Shown: positions 16,644 to 25,254 of the stretch, in pieces | Layout of the letters: the number at the start of each line of letters is the position of its first letter | Numbering within the stretch: the first letter of the stretch is position 1 | NCBI RefSeq assembly: GCF_003443675.1 | Contig: NZ_CP031963.1 | Location: forward strand, 744,001-808,000 | From: Aquimarina sp. BL5 | GTDB taxonomy: Bacteria > Bacteroidota > Bacteroidia > Flavobacteriales > Flavobacteriaceae | DNA length: 64,000 nt | Direction of reading: 5' to 3' | Translations under genes and position numbers: made by a program | Notes under the pieces: model-generated | Seen by the model: only the letters and a program-made list of their open reading frames with translations | The model's database searches: none | Told to the model about the DNA's origin: nothing

Positions 16644-17372
16644 TTAGGCATTAGCTTTTACGTCCCAATATTCTAACCAATTTAGTGGTTCATTCAGGTT
16701 CTGTTTATTAAACTCTAAATGTATTACACGTCTTTTCTTTCCGTTAGTAGTTCTGTTCGACGCGTGTAAAGTTAGAGGTTTCATTAGCATTACTCCGCCT
16801 TTTTCCACTTCACATACGAATTGGTTTTCGATATTCCAATCATTTGAGTCAGCTCTAACTATTCCATTCAAATGAGATTTCGGAATTACTTTTAACGCTC
16901 CGTTATTCTTGTCCGTTTTATCCAAATGAATTCGAATCGTTATTGTGTTTTCTAAAACCTCGATTGGTGGTTGAACTCCGAATTGGCTTTTTTTAAAAGT
17001 CCAATTCGAATAATTTTCTAATTCTACTTTTCTATCAACAGAAATGCTCAAATCTTGATGATAAGCTACAAACCAATTTGATTCACTAGGTTTATCAAAA
17101 TAGATTGCTTTAGTTAGAAAATATTTAGATTCAGAAAGATCAGTAAGTAATTCCGTCAGCTTTTTGTTAAATATCAAATCACTTAGTTCGGGTATATTTT
17201 TGATTAATTGCCTAATTGCAAATAAATCTTTTGTTTTCATAAACGAATTCCCATCTTGTTCGGCGTTCTTGATACAAGTTAAAATTTGACTTATTTCATT
17301 ATACGAATACAAGTCAGATAATATGGAATATCCGTTTTCTTCAAGTTCTATTTTGTTTTTTTGATAGCTCAT
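16644..17372 (-). CDS. Phytanoyl-CoA dioxygenase (PhyH) family oxygenase
   Basis: Fe(II)/2-oxoglutarate-dependent oxygenase. In numbering from the ATG at 17372 the iron ligands are H105-x-D107 (A-Y-H-Q-D-L-S-I) and the distal H203 (T-L-H-A-S-N-R), with an arginine pair at 214-215 for 2-oxoglutarate. An earlier in-frame ATG at 17399 would add nine residues, M-L-N-V-V-Y-N-L-K, that are encoded by the leader TTGTGTATAAT; the 17372 start fits better because the folded domain begins soon after. The substrate is not predictable. It is separated from the SRPBCC gene upstream by the 17465-17509 hairpin element, so it is probably its own transcript. Confidence 0.82.
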   Translation of the reverse strand: MSYQKNKIELEENGYSILSDLYSYNEISQILTCIKNAEQDGNSFMKTKDLFAIRQLIKNIPELSDLIFNKKLTELLTDLSESKYFLTKAIYFDKPSESNWFVAYHQDLSISVDRKVELENYSNWTFKKSQFGVQPPIEVLENTITIRIHLDKTDKNNGALKVIPKSHLNGIVRADSNDWNIENQFVCEVEKGGVMLMKPLTLHASNRTTNGKKRRVIHLEFNKQNLNEPLNWLEYWDVKANA

Positions 17373-17442
17373 TTTCAGATTATACACAACATTTAACATT
17401 TATGTCGTAGCAAATTAAAAGCACTACTTTTTCACAAAGTAA

Positions 17443-17509
17443 TTTACAAAATAAAAAGTAATAGCGATTTGAGTTTTAATTCAAATCGCTATTACTAATA
17501 CCCGTTATT
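17443..17509 (-). terminator. Terminator hairpin inside a repeated 3' element (copy 2)
   Basis: A perfect 16-base stem (17457-17472 with 17481-17496, arm AGTAATAGCGATTTGA) with an 8-base loop. On the minus strand it is followed by a T-rich run (TTTTTATTTT), so it ends the SRPBCC gene at 17521-18003. Bases 17465-17509 align closely with 10602-10647. Confidence 0.78.
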
Positions 17510-17520
17510 AGTCGCTAGCT

Positions 17521-18003
17521 TTATTTTACCAATTTAATTATATTTTCTACCATTTCAACTCGAGCACTGGTTATAAATTTATCGAATTGTTCCTTAGTCA
17601 TATTTGGGTTTTCCATAAATTCATAACTTGATGTCCAAACAATCATTGATTTATTATAGCCTAAATCAACAACTTTTATCGAATTGTTCATGTTTTTAGC
17701 CGGTACACCTTCTATAACTTGATAAGAGTAAGTTCTAGTTTTGTCATCGAACCCTGTTACCTTTTCTTTAAAATACCCTTTTCCGTCTGCGGAAGTACAA
17801 ACTCTTTCACCTCCAATACCTTTTGGACCTTTCCATTGCACTTTAGATACAAAAGATGATAGTTCATCAATATTATCCATTTTTCGAATTTGTTGCCAGA
17901 CCTCATCTGCAGAACTTTCTATTTCTGTTACTAATGGTGTTTGAGCTTGTAACATAGTAGTTACAGAAATGAATAAGATGAATAAAATTTTTGTTTTTTT
18001 CAT
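17521..18003 (-). CDS. Exported SRPBCC-domain protein 1
   Basis: 160 residues with a signal peptide (M-K-K-T-K-I-L-F-I to L-Q-A-Q, about 20), then a START/SRPBCC (polyketide cyclase-like) domain: V-T-E-I-E-S-S-A-D-E-V-W-Q-Q-I strand-helix, an E-R-V-C-T turn and a long C-terminal helix (S-A-R-V-E-M-V-E-N-I-I-K-L). The fold binds hydrophobic ligands in a deep cavity; export is unusual. It is the last of three consecutive SRPBCC genes after the sigma factor gene. The leader before the ATG is nearly identical to that of the glycine-zipper gene. Confidence 0.8.
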   Translation of the reverse strand: MKKTKILFILFISVTTMLQAQTPLVTEIESSADEVWQQIRKMDNIDELSSFVSKVQWKGPKGIGGERVCTSADGKGYFKEKVTGFDDKTRTYSYQVIEGVPAKNMNNSIKVVDLGYNKSMIVWTSSYEFMENPNMTKEQFDKFITSARVEMVENIIKLVK

Positions 18004-18039
18004 TGTTTTGATTTTTAGATGTTAATTAAAATTTATTAT

Positions 18040-18657
18040 TTACGTTTTGATTATTGTAGCTTTAGGATATCTCTCTTTAATTTCTTTGTATTTATTTGTT
18101 CCCCCAGTTACACGTTCTCCCGTCTCTATATAGTGCTTGAGTCCAACAAGAGTACCAGATAGTTGTTTTTTGAATCCTCCTTTAGCAATTATGCCTAAAA
18201 AAGCTGGTTTAGTTCTAAATTGAAATTCGTATGAAGCTGTTGATGTACCATCACCATTATCTCTTACTCTGTAAAAAGCTTGAGAGTTATCAAAGTTTAA
18301 TGGTAATTTAGCACCATCAATGACTACATTACGCATTACCATATTCTTGTTGTCAATTTCTGCAATACGCTCTTTAGACCATTGCGTTCCTTTTTCATTA
18401 AAATTACACTTGCGCTCAGCTCCAAATTCTCCTTTTAAAGAACCGTTAGTATATTCTGAAGTATAGATATATGGCGAGAAATTTGATATTTCTCCATAAT
18501 CTAAAACCATAGCTTCCCATACGCGTTCTGCAGATGCATCTATTATCATTTCTACTTTTACAGTACGGAACTTTTTTGCCATACTTTGCGCTGAAGCGTT
18601 CAGACTGATTATTGCTAAGGCTGTGAAGGTTAATATTGATTTCATTGTGATTTTCAT
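18040..18657 (-). CDS. Exported SRPBCC-domain protein 2
   Basis: 205 residues; signal peptide to about residue 23 (L-N-A-S-A-Q), then an SRPBCC domain starting V-K-V-E-M-I-I-D-A-S-A-E-R-V-W-E-A-M and ending in a long amphipathic helix followed by a basic tail (K-E-R-Y-P-K-A-T-I-I-K-T). Related to but clearly diverged from the two SRPBCC neighbours, with 36 and 57 bases between genes. Ligand unknown; periplasmic location follows from the signal peptide. Confidence 0.8.
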   Translation of the reverse strand: MKITMKSILTFTALAIISLNASAQSMAKKFRTVKVEMIIDASAERVWEAMVLDYGEISNFSPYIYTSEYTNGSLKGEFGAERKCNFNEKGTQWSKERIAEIDNKNMVMRNVVIDGAKLPLNFDNSQAFYRVRDNGDGTSTASYEFQFRTKPAFLGIIAKGGFKKQLSGTLVGLKHYIETGERVTGGTNKYKEIKERYPKATIIKT

Positions 18658-18714
18658 AATTCAAAATTTAAGTTCTTATGTTTTGATACAATCTTTGGGT
18701 TGGTGTTACAAAAC

Positions 18715-19218
18715 CTAGGCAACCTTCGTTGATAATTGTTCAAGTTCTTTTGCTTTATTTTGACTTGGATTACCAGTTTCAACATAGTATTTCAAATCAT
18801 TAGGAATATGAATTAGCTGTTTTTTCAATTGCATTTTCATCATAGGATTCATGACACTGCCGATTAATCCTTTAGTTTTTACTATGAGATGCATATTCAC
18901 TTTTGTTCCCTCTGAACTAATTTTTGTTAGTTGCCAATTATTTATTGCTGTATCTACAAAAAATGGAAAACCTTCAATGACTTCATATTCCAGTACGTAA
19001 TTACTGGGGTCAAATTTCCTTATGACTTCTTTAATTTTTCCAGATGGTAGTTCGCAAGACCTATTGTTTGAAGGTGCTCCATTAATTACTGGCGGACTGA
19101 AAGCTTTAGAATGATTCAAACCTGATGCCCATTTATAAACATCGCCAAATTGATTACCCAATATTTCCCAAACTGCTTCTATCTGTTTGTTAATGATAAT
19201 TTCTTTTTTAAATTCCAT
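18715..19218 (-). CDS. Cytoplasmic SRPBCC-domain protein 3
   Basis: 167 residues with no signal peptide. The domain opens I-I-N-K-Q-I-E-A-V-W-E-I-L-G-N-Q-F-G-D-V and closes with the helix L-I-H-I-P-N-D-L-K-Y-Y-V-E-T-G, the same Y-V-E-T-G/Y-I-E-T-G ending as protein 2, so the genes probably arose by duplication. First of three SRPBCC genes after the sigma factor (122 bases), all on the minus strand. Probably a small-molecule or lipid binder; reaction unknown. Confidence 0.8.
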   Translation of the reverse strand: MEFKKEIIINKQIEAVWEILGNQFGDVYKWASGLNHSKAFSPPVINGAPSNNRSCELPSGKIKEVIRKFDPSNYVLEYEVIEGFPFFVDTAINNWQLTKISSEGTKVNMHLIVKTKGLIGSVMNPMMKMQLKKQLIHIPNDLKYYVETGNPSQNKAKELEQLSTKVA

Positions 19219-19340
19219 GTCAGTATGTTTTATATGATTTACTATTTTGATACAGGAAAGTAAAATGTGTTACAAAACAACGAAGGTTACTTTTGCATGA
19301 AGTAACCTTTGTAATTATTTAGCCGAAGTGTTTTTGGAAC

Positions 19341-20213
19341 TTATAATTTGAAATAAGCAGAAAGTTTATCGTTGTTTATTAATTCATTAATAATTGTGTC
19401 TTTATCAAAATCTTCTTTAACTGGATGCTCTTGAAATAATTTGGTATAGGTGGATGTGAAATCGTTTAAAGCTTCTTCATGAGTATCTTCAACAAAGTTT
19501 TTCACTTTCATTTTTGTTTTGATATTAAAAAGCATTTTTTCTTCATCCAAAACACCCATTTGTTTTAAAGTTTTTGCTTTTTTAGGGCATCGACATGGAT
19601 TTTCTTTATTCACTAGTCCACATTTGTTATTCATATAGTTAAACAAATCTTTTCGCGCTCTATGAAGTTTTATTCTAAAATTCTGTGGACTTATACCAAA
19701 AATATCTGCGCCAAGTGTATGATCAATTCCAAAACTGGCTCCTAGAATAAAAATTAAGCGTTGTTCCCTATTAAGACACATAATCATTCCGCTCATACAT
19801 TGAATTTGCATTTCCTTTGACAATTCTTGGTAGCTAATTTCTTCTTCAATGCTTAATTCGGCATTTGGGACTTGATCTAAACGTTCTCCATAATCATCAA
19901 AGTTTGAAAACTGCGTTTCTCCCTTTCTTCTTTTGGATTGTAAAAATTCATTCACAACAATACGATATAGCCATGTCCTAAATTTACTTTTAAAGTTGAA
20001 TTGACTTAATTTTGTTATTACTTTAATCAGAACTTCTTGTGTTAAGTCCTGAGCGTCTGCAGGATTATGACACATTTTCCAAGCTACATTGTAAATGAAT
20101 GGTTGATGAAAGCTTATTATTTCATTTAATGATTTTTTATTTCCATCTATGGCTTGTTGAACTAGATTTTGCTGTTCTGTATCTGAATATGATTTACTAA
20201 AAGGAAACTGCAT
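19341..20213 (-). CDS. ECF-type sigma factor with C-terminal extension
   Basis: 290 residues, longer than ordinary ECF sigma factors of about 170-200. Region 2 is visible (C-H-N-P-A-D-A-Q-D-L-T-Q-E-V-L then F-R-T-W-L-Y-R-I-V-V-N), region 4 is an HTH (R-E-Q-R-L-I-F-I-L-G-A-S-F-G with I-S-P-Q-N-F-R-I-K-L-H-R-A-R). After it comes a cysteine cluster, C-G-L-V-N-K-E-N-P-C-R-C-P-K-K, and an 80-residue helical tail. The cluster could bind zinc and sense redox state; that is inference. No anti-sigma gene is adjacent. The three SRPBCC genes downstream are the likely regulon. Confidence 0.88.
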   Translation of the reverse strand: MQFPFSKSYSDTEQQNLVQQAIDGNKKSLNEIISFHQPFIYNVAWKMCHNPADAQDLTQEVLIKVITKLSQFNFKSKFRTWLYRIVVNEFLQSKRRKGETQFSNFDDYGERLDQVPNAELSIEEEISYQELSKEMQIQCMSGMIMCLNREQRLIFILGASFGIDHTLGADIFGISPQNFRIKLHRARKDLFNYMNNKCGLVNKENPCRCPKKAKTLKQMGVLDEEKMLFNIKTKMKVKNFVEDTHEEALNDFTSTYTKLFQEHPVKEDFDKDTIINELINNDKLSAYFKL

Positions 20214-20410
20214 AATAAAAAAGGATTTTTCAGTTTGATACAGAATATTAGAAAGTGTTACAAAAGTTTCTGTTTTCAGCTTGCGAGTAACATGTTTATA
20301 TACTAACTAATGTATATATTTCTCTTATAACTAAGCACATAAACCACGTAAAAGGATTTAAAACTATAATTACAAGAATTTTCTTTTAAAGAAAATCAAA
20401 ATTAATCAAA

Positions 20411-20443
20411 CAAAAAAACCACAGTAATAGTAACTGTGGTTTT
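20411..20443 (-). terminator. Terminator after PEP carboxylase gene
   Basis: Eleven-base stem AAAACCACAGT (20415-20425) paired with 20433-20443 around a 7-base loop, followed on the minus strand by a run of T. The rest of the gap 20214-20464 shows nothing else recognisable. Confidence 0.85.
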
Positions 20444-20464
20444 CATTTAAAAAATTATAGTTTC

Positions 20465-23047
20465 TTATGCTGAGTTACGGCTAGCATTGATATTACCAAA
20501 TAATGAACGGGTCACCATTTTTTCATAGATTTCTAGATCTTCTGTATCCTTGCCAGATCGAGTAATATCCTGAATCTTCTTCAATGCATATTGCTGTATC
20601 GTAAGTAATGGCAATACAATATTTTCTCTAATATCAATAGATGCCTTACCTGCTGATTCGTTTTCCATCAACTCAGTATATCCTGTTAGTTTTAACAACA
20701 GACGCTTAGTTAATTCATACTCCTTATGAATGATATCCCAAAAAGCACCGTATTCTTTATCCTCTTTCATATAGGCTGTAAGCTGGAAGAATGATTTGGT
20801 CAAACTCATCATACTATTACCTACCAAAGCTCTAAAGAAGGCAGATCCCTTATATAAGGCAGTTATCTTATCAAACTCTCCTCGATCTTCATAAGTTTTT
20901 AGAGCAGTTCCTACTCCATAGAATCCAGGAACATTTTGTTTTAACTGACTCCAACTACCTACAAATGGTATTGCTCGTAAATCACCAAAATCTAAACTAC
21001 TGCTTTTACTTCGTTTAGAAGGACGACTACCAATATTGGCTTTTCCATAGTACTTAAGTGTACTCATATGTTCCAGATACGGTAAAAACTTAGGATGGTT
21101 CTTAAAATCTACATAAGTTTGGTAACTTACATCCGCCAATTCCTGCATGGTCTCTTTATTTTTTTTAGAAAATAGATTGGCTTCATTATCCGTCAATTGA
21201 TTTTCTACACCAGCTCCTAATAGCTGTTCTAAATTATACTGACAAGAATCCAAAGTTCCGAAATTAGAACTAATGGTTTGTCCCTGAACCGTAATCTGAA
21301 TTTGTTCATGTTCTACTGTTGGACCAAGTGAGGCATAAAACTGATTGGTGTTTCCTCCTCCTCTGGCTGGTGGTCCTCCACGACCATCAAAGAATATTAC
21401 TTTCACACCATATTTTCTGGACATCTCAGTTAGCGCTTCTTTAGCTTTAAAAATACCCCAATTTGCCATTAGGTATCCCCCATCTTTCGTTCCGTCAGAG
21501 AAACCAAGCATAATCGTTTGCTTCATTCCACGACGTTTTAAATGCTCTATGTATACCGGATTGCTATATAATGCTTCCATAACCTGATGAGAAACTTCGA
21601 GATCCGGAACAGTTTCGAAAAGCGGTATCACATCTACCGATGGTTGCTCCCAATCACTTAATCTGATCATCGCGAAGGTTTCCATCACATTAATAACACT
21701 ACCATTATTACTAATAATGTAACGATTCGCTCCACGCTCTCCATTATTTTTTTGTATGGTTTGTATCGCATAAATAGATTCCATTGTTGCTCTTGCCATA
21801 TCATCATCTAACACAGATGGATCTAACTTTCCTGTAACATTAGACAATACTTGTATTTGTTCTTCTTCTGATAATGAATCATAATTATCAGGAAAAAAAC
21901 CTAGCCCCAATTCGTTAGTCTTTTTTACGATTTCGGTAAGCACACTATGATGCACTCTGGAATCCTGACGAATATCTAAGGTTCCGAAATGGAATCCAAA
22001 AATCTTAACTTTATTAATTAGATCCTGCAATTCTTCTAAAAACAGAGATTGATGTTTACTGATCAATTCTTCTCTTACTTCTAGTAAACCATTCATCAAT
22101 GTTTCAATAGACAAAGGTTCTGCAGTTTTTGCATAATAAAAATTATCATATAGTGCTTCTTCCAGAACTCCTAGCTTATCTTGTAGATTTCCAAAAGTGA
22201 TTCTGCGTTTTAGTTTACGCATATCTCTATAATAATTGATAAGAATCGTTTTTCTTAATCTTTTTGCAACTTTAAGTGTTGTTTCTGTGGTTACAAAAGG
22301 ATTTCCATCTCTATCTCCACCAGGCCAAAACCCAAGGTTTATAAGATCATTTTCCAGATCTTCTCCTTGGAAAATATTCTGCTGTATATAATTATAGATA
22401 GTACCTACAGAGTGATAAAATACATTTTCTAGATACCAGATTAAACTCACCGCTTCATCATATGGTGTAGGCTTTTCCTTTTTAAAGAACGCTGTTTTAC
22501 CTAACTGTGCTAACAACTTTTTTATTCTCTGCGAGTCATTATCTCGGATAGCAGTATCAAGATCATGAATAATCCCTAGTACGGTTCCTGGATAAAACTG
22601 AGTAGGATGCGCTGTTAAGGTTGGTCTAATTTTAAACCTTCTTAAATAATCTTTTAATTCTTCTAATTGTCCTTTTGCCTGTGCTTCTTCTTTAATACTT
22701 CTTAGCGTACCTCGACCATCCATATTATTAACAATAGGAAAAGCTGCATCTTCAATCGCATCAAATAATACTACCTGACGTTCTATATACTGGATAAATC
22801 TAAATAAAAGATCGTGCTTCTCTTTATCAGAAGGATTATCCTGATATAGTTTAAAAAAGCTTTCTACAATTTCTGAAGGATTTTTCTTTTCATCATACCC
22901 CTTTTCACAAACTTCTTTAAAAAGTGGTAATAAAACACCTGTGTTTGTGATCTCATCAAAAGGTAAGGTGATAAATATACTGTTGTATATCTGATATTTA
23001 GTAAGAACGTTGTGGTTAAAACGCTCTATTTTTGGTTGTCTTGCCAT
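20465..23047 (-). CDS. ppc: Phosphoenolpyruvate carboxylase
   Basis: Catalyses PEP + bicarbonate to oxaloacetate, the anaplerotic CO2 fixation step feeding the TCA cycle. 860 residues, close to the bacterial norm. Catalytic signatures are visible: T-L-T-A-H-P-T-Q (catalytic His, about residue 146), G-G-D-R-D-G-N-P, F-G-F-H-F-G-T-L-D-I-R-Q-D-S-R-V-H, F-F-D-G-R-G-G-P-P-A-R-G-G-G (PEP/allosteric loop) and G-S-R-P-S-K-R-S. The C-terminus S-R-N-S-A is slightly changed from the usual M-R-N-T-G. Same strand as the Lrp/AsnC gene but separated from it by a terminator. Confidence 0.97.
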   Translation of the reverse strand: MARQPKIERFNHNVLTKYQIYNSIFITLPFDEITNTGVLLPLFKEVCEKGYDEKKNPSEIVESFFKLYQDNPSDKEKHDLLFRFIQYIERQVVLFDAIEDAAFPIVNNMDGRGTLRSIKEEAQAKGQLEELKDYLRRFKIRPTLTAHPTQFYPGTVLGIIHDLDTAIRDNDSQRIKKLLAQLGKTAFFKKEKPTPYDEAVSLIWYLENVFYHSVGTIYNYIQQNIFQGEDLENDLINLGFWPGGDRDGNPFVTTETTLKVAKRLRKTILINYYRDMRKLKRRITFGNLQDKLGVLEEALYDNFYYAKTAEPLSIETLMNGLLEVREELISKHQSLFLEELQDLINKVKIFGFHFGTLDIRQDSRVHHSVLTEIVKKTNELGLGFFPDNYDSLSEEEQIQVLSNVTGKLDPSVLDDDMARATMESIYAIQTIQKNNGERGANRYIISNNGSVINVMETFAMIRLSDWEQPSVDVIPLFETVPDLEVSHQVMEALYSNPVYIEHLKRRGMKQTIMLGFSDGTKDGGYLMANWGIFKAKEALTEMSRKYGVKVIFFDGRGGPPARGGGNTNQFYASLGPTVEHEQIQITVQGQTISSNFGTLDSCQYNLEQLLGAGVENQLTDNEANLFSKKNKETMQELADVSYQTYVDFKNHPKFLPYLEHMSTLKYYGKANIGSRPSKRSKSSSLDFGDLRAIPFVGSWSQLKQNVPGFYGVGTALKTYEDRGEFDKITALYKGSAFFRALVGNSMMSLTKSFFQLTAYMKEDKEYGAFWDIIHKEYELTKRLLLKLTGYTELMENESAGKASIDIRENIVLPLLTIQQYALKKIQDITRSGKDTEDLEIYEKMVTRSLFGNINASRNSA

Positions 23048-23091
23048 AATTGTGGTTACGAATATGGTTGATTAATAAATTATTTAACATT

Positions 23092-23125
23092 AAAAAACCC
23101 TCTAAGATCGATTCCTAAAGGGTTT
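23092..23125 (-). terminator. Terminator after Lrp/AsnC gene
   Basis: AAACCCT (23095-23101) pairs with AGGGTTT (23119-23125), and on the minus strand a T run follows. It separates the regulator gene from ppc. Confidence 0.75.
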
Positions 23126-23147
23126 ATATGTTCGAATAGAATGCCCT

Positions 23148-23627
23148 TTACATTTCTTGAAAGATAGAATGCATCAAACGTTTCTTATCATTTATACTTT
23201 CTTCTAAGGAAATCATGGTCTCCGTACGGTACACACCATCGATATCATCTAATTGAAAAATGATATCCTTAGCATGATTCGTATCCTTCGCTCTTACTTT
23301 ACAAAAGATATTAAACTTACCTGTCGTAATATGAGCAACAGTTACAAATGGTATTTCCTTAATTCTTTGTAACACAAACTTGGTTTGTGAAGTATTTTGA
23401 AGATATATACCTACATACGCAATAAAAGAGTATCCTAATTTTTTATAATCCAATGTTAATGAAGATCCTTCGATAATTCCGGCTTCTTCCATTTTCTTTA
23501 CACGCACATGAACAGTACCCGCAGAAATTAGCAATTTCTTTGCAATATCCGTAAATGGAGTACGTGTATTTTCGATCAACATGTCTAAAATTTGGTGATC
23601 TACTTCGTCTAATTTAAATTTTGCCAT
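23148..23627 (-). CDS. Lrp/AsnC-family transcription regulator
   Basis: 159 residues. N-terminal winged HTH (D-E-V-D-H-Q-I-L-D-M-L-I-E-N-T-R-T-P-F-T-D-I-A-K-K-L, then G-T-V-H-V-R-V-K-K-M-E-E-A-G-I-I) and a C-terminal AsnC ligand-binding (RAM) domain from about residue 70. Members sense amino acids and form octamers. The M14 carboxypeptidase gene lies 75 bases upstream on the same strand, so amino-acid or peptide metabolism is a plausible target. Confidence 0.93.
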   Translation of the reverse strand: MAKFKLDEVDHQILDMLIENTRTPFTDIAKKLLISAGTVHVRVKKMEEAGIIEGSSLTLDYKKLGYSFIAYVGIYLQNTSQTKFVLQRIKEIPFVTVAHITTGKFNIFCKVRAKDTNHAKDIIFQLDDIDGVYRTETMISLEESINDKKRLMHSIFQEM

Positions 23628-23702
23628 AGTAATTCTAATAAATTTTCCCGATTATTTACATTGCAAAAATAACAGAAAAATAATGTTTTCATACATTTTT
23701 TT

Positions 23703-24860
23703 TCAACTTTTTCTCAATTCTGTTGAGAATAATTCATCATTTAGGCGGAATTTTAACAACTCATTTTCTGGAAGTACCTCTACTGTAACGTTTTCGTTAT
23801 ATATCACCCTTTTATTACCGATAATTTCTCTATGTCCATAAAAATTTTCTAAATCCTCAATTTTAACAATTTTTGGAATGAATTTAATATCATTTTCACA
23901 TAATTCTTCGGTATACTGAATTGCTATATCTACATTTTTTTTATCTAAAATAACATCTCTAATAATGATATCATAAAAGCACTTCCCGTTTTCCGGTATA
24001 TCAAAGTATCCTTTATGACCATTTCCTGTTATATTTTCATTAGAAATATAGTGAACTCCGGTTACCAACGCGTAAAATATATAAGCTCTAGTTTTCTCTC
24101 TATCATAATCATTAGCATAATGTCCGGCTTCGAACAAAATTGTAGGTATCCCCATATCAGATAAGGTATCTCCAACACAATTAATATTAAAACCATCATC
24201 ATATCTTCCCACGCTCTTTGATATATACTTTTGTAAGACAGAATTCATCTCAGAAATGATTTCCATAGCTACCTTACGACAATTGGTAACTGTACGTTCT
24301 TTATCTCCCGCTGGAGAGAGAAAAGAAACTGTAGCAGGAAACTCAGTTTCTCCTGCACTAAAAATAGTACGCTGTCCATGAAGATTAAAAGCTACATCAG
24401 GTTGAATCTTATGAATCACATTGTTTAGTATAACACTTTCTTTTTGGGTTTTATTTTGAGCATCTCGATTAAGATCTACTTGGTTATAGTTAAGTCTCGT
24501 ATACGCCTTAGCTCCATCAGGACTTAATATAGGAATGATAAATAAAGTACAAGATGCTAGAATACTTTCGGAAAACTCATTAGAATCATCCATCAACATA
24601 TTTATAAAATCTAATACTGCTTTCGTAGTGGTACTTTCGTTTCCATGCATCTGTGACCAGAACAACAACTTCTTGTTTCCTTTACCGAGTTTTATAAGAT
24701 GTATTGGAGCATTATTTTCTGAAGTACCTAAAAGTTCAATATGCACCTTTTTAGAAAAACCTTCCAAAAGTGGAGTAATATGTTCTAAATGTATATAACG
24801 TCCTGATATAGAAGACTCATTATAAGTAGAGAAGTACTCTGACAATTTTTTAATATCCAT
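23703..24860 (-). CDS. M14-family zinc carboxypeptidase
   Basis: 385 residues without a signal peptide, so cytoplasmic. The metallocarboxypeptidase centre is complete: zinc ligands H72 and E75 (S-Q-M-H-G-N-E), H161 (F-N-L-H-G-Q-R), substrate arginine in L-N-R-D (R132), and catalytic E244 (I-L-F-E-A-G-H-Y). The C-terminal 100 residues form a separate beta-rich domain. It would remove C-terminal residues from peptides or side chains. Divergent from the XRE regulator gene at 25246; three palindromic operators lie 63-124 bases upstream of its start, so the XRE protein probably controls it. Confidence 0.88.
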   Translation of the reverse strand: MDIKKLSEYFSTYNESSISGRYIHLEHITPLLEGFSKKVHIELLGTSENNAPIHLIKLGKGNKKLLFWSQMHGNESTTTKAVLDFINMLMDDSNEFSESILASCTLFIIPILSPDGAKAYTRLNYNQVDLNRDAQNKTQKESVILNNVIHKIQPDVAFNLHGQRTIFSAGETEFPATVSFLSPAGDKERTVTNCRKVAMEIISEMNSVLQKYISKSVGRYDDGFNINCVGDTLSDMGIPTILFEAGHYANDYDREKTRAYIFYALVTGVHYISNENITGNGHKGYFDIPENGKCFYDIIIRDVILDKKNVDIAIQYTEELCENDIKFIPKIVKIEDLENFYGHREIIGNKRVIYNENVTVEVLPENELLKFRLNDELFSTELRKS

Positions 24861-24922
24861 AGGCTAATTAAAGCGTCTAAATTACCACTGTTTACTGAAG
24901 ATTCATAACAATATGCATAGTT

Positions 24923-24984
24923 TTTACAGATGTAAACTAATACACATTTTACAATTGTAAATCATCTCTATTTACAGATGTAAA
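24923..24984. promoter_or_regulatory. Three TTTACA-n2-TGTAAA operators on the M14 side
   Basis: Three perfect 14-base palindromes: TTTACAGATGTAAA at 24923-24936 and again at 24971-24984, and TTTACAATTGTAAA at 24948-24961. Starts are 25 and 23 bases apart, so they occupy nearly one face of the helix. Together with the second group (25171-25254) they lie in the gap between the divergent M14 and XRE genes. The intervening stretch 24985-25170 is plain AT-rich DNA. Confidence 0.85.
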
Positions 24985-25170
24985 CAATTTAAATTTTAAA
25001 ATTGTTTAGTAAGTTAAACATAATCCATTACTCCATTTTCCAAAATGATTAGGTTATTAACAATTAGAGTTTTATTTGATTTAATTTTAACTAAAAATCT
25101 TATTTTCAATTAAATAAACGTATTTATATAAAGTTTTAGTTTATACAATAATTGTTGTATTTAGTATTAT

Positions 25171-25254
25171 ATTACAATTGTAAACTCATATTGAATTGAA
25201 TTTGTTTACCTTTGTAATCAATTTATTTATTTAAACTAGTTTACAATGGTAAAC
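25171..25254. promoter_or_regulatory. Three operator copies on the XRE side, last one covering the ATG
   Basis: ATTACAATTGTAAA (25171-25184, one mismatch), TTTACCTTTGTAAT (25205-25218, degenerate) and GTTTACAATGGTAAAC (25239-25254). Starts are 34 bases apart. The third contains the XRE start codon (ATG 25246-25248) in its centre, which would make autorepression also block translation initiation or early elongation. Confidence 0.8.

Noticed and set aside
24923..25254. CRISPR-like repeats in the XRE-M14 gap
   Set aside because: The repeats are 14-16-base palindromes with irregular spacing, and the intervals carry no spacer-like diversity; they are operators.
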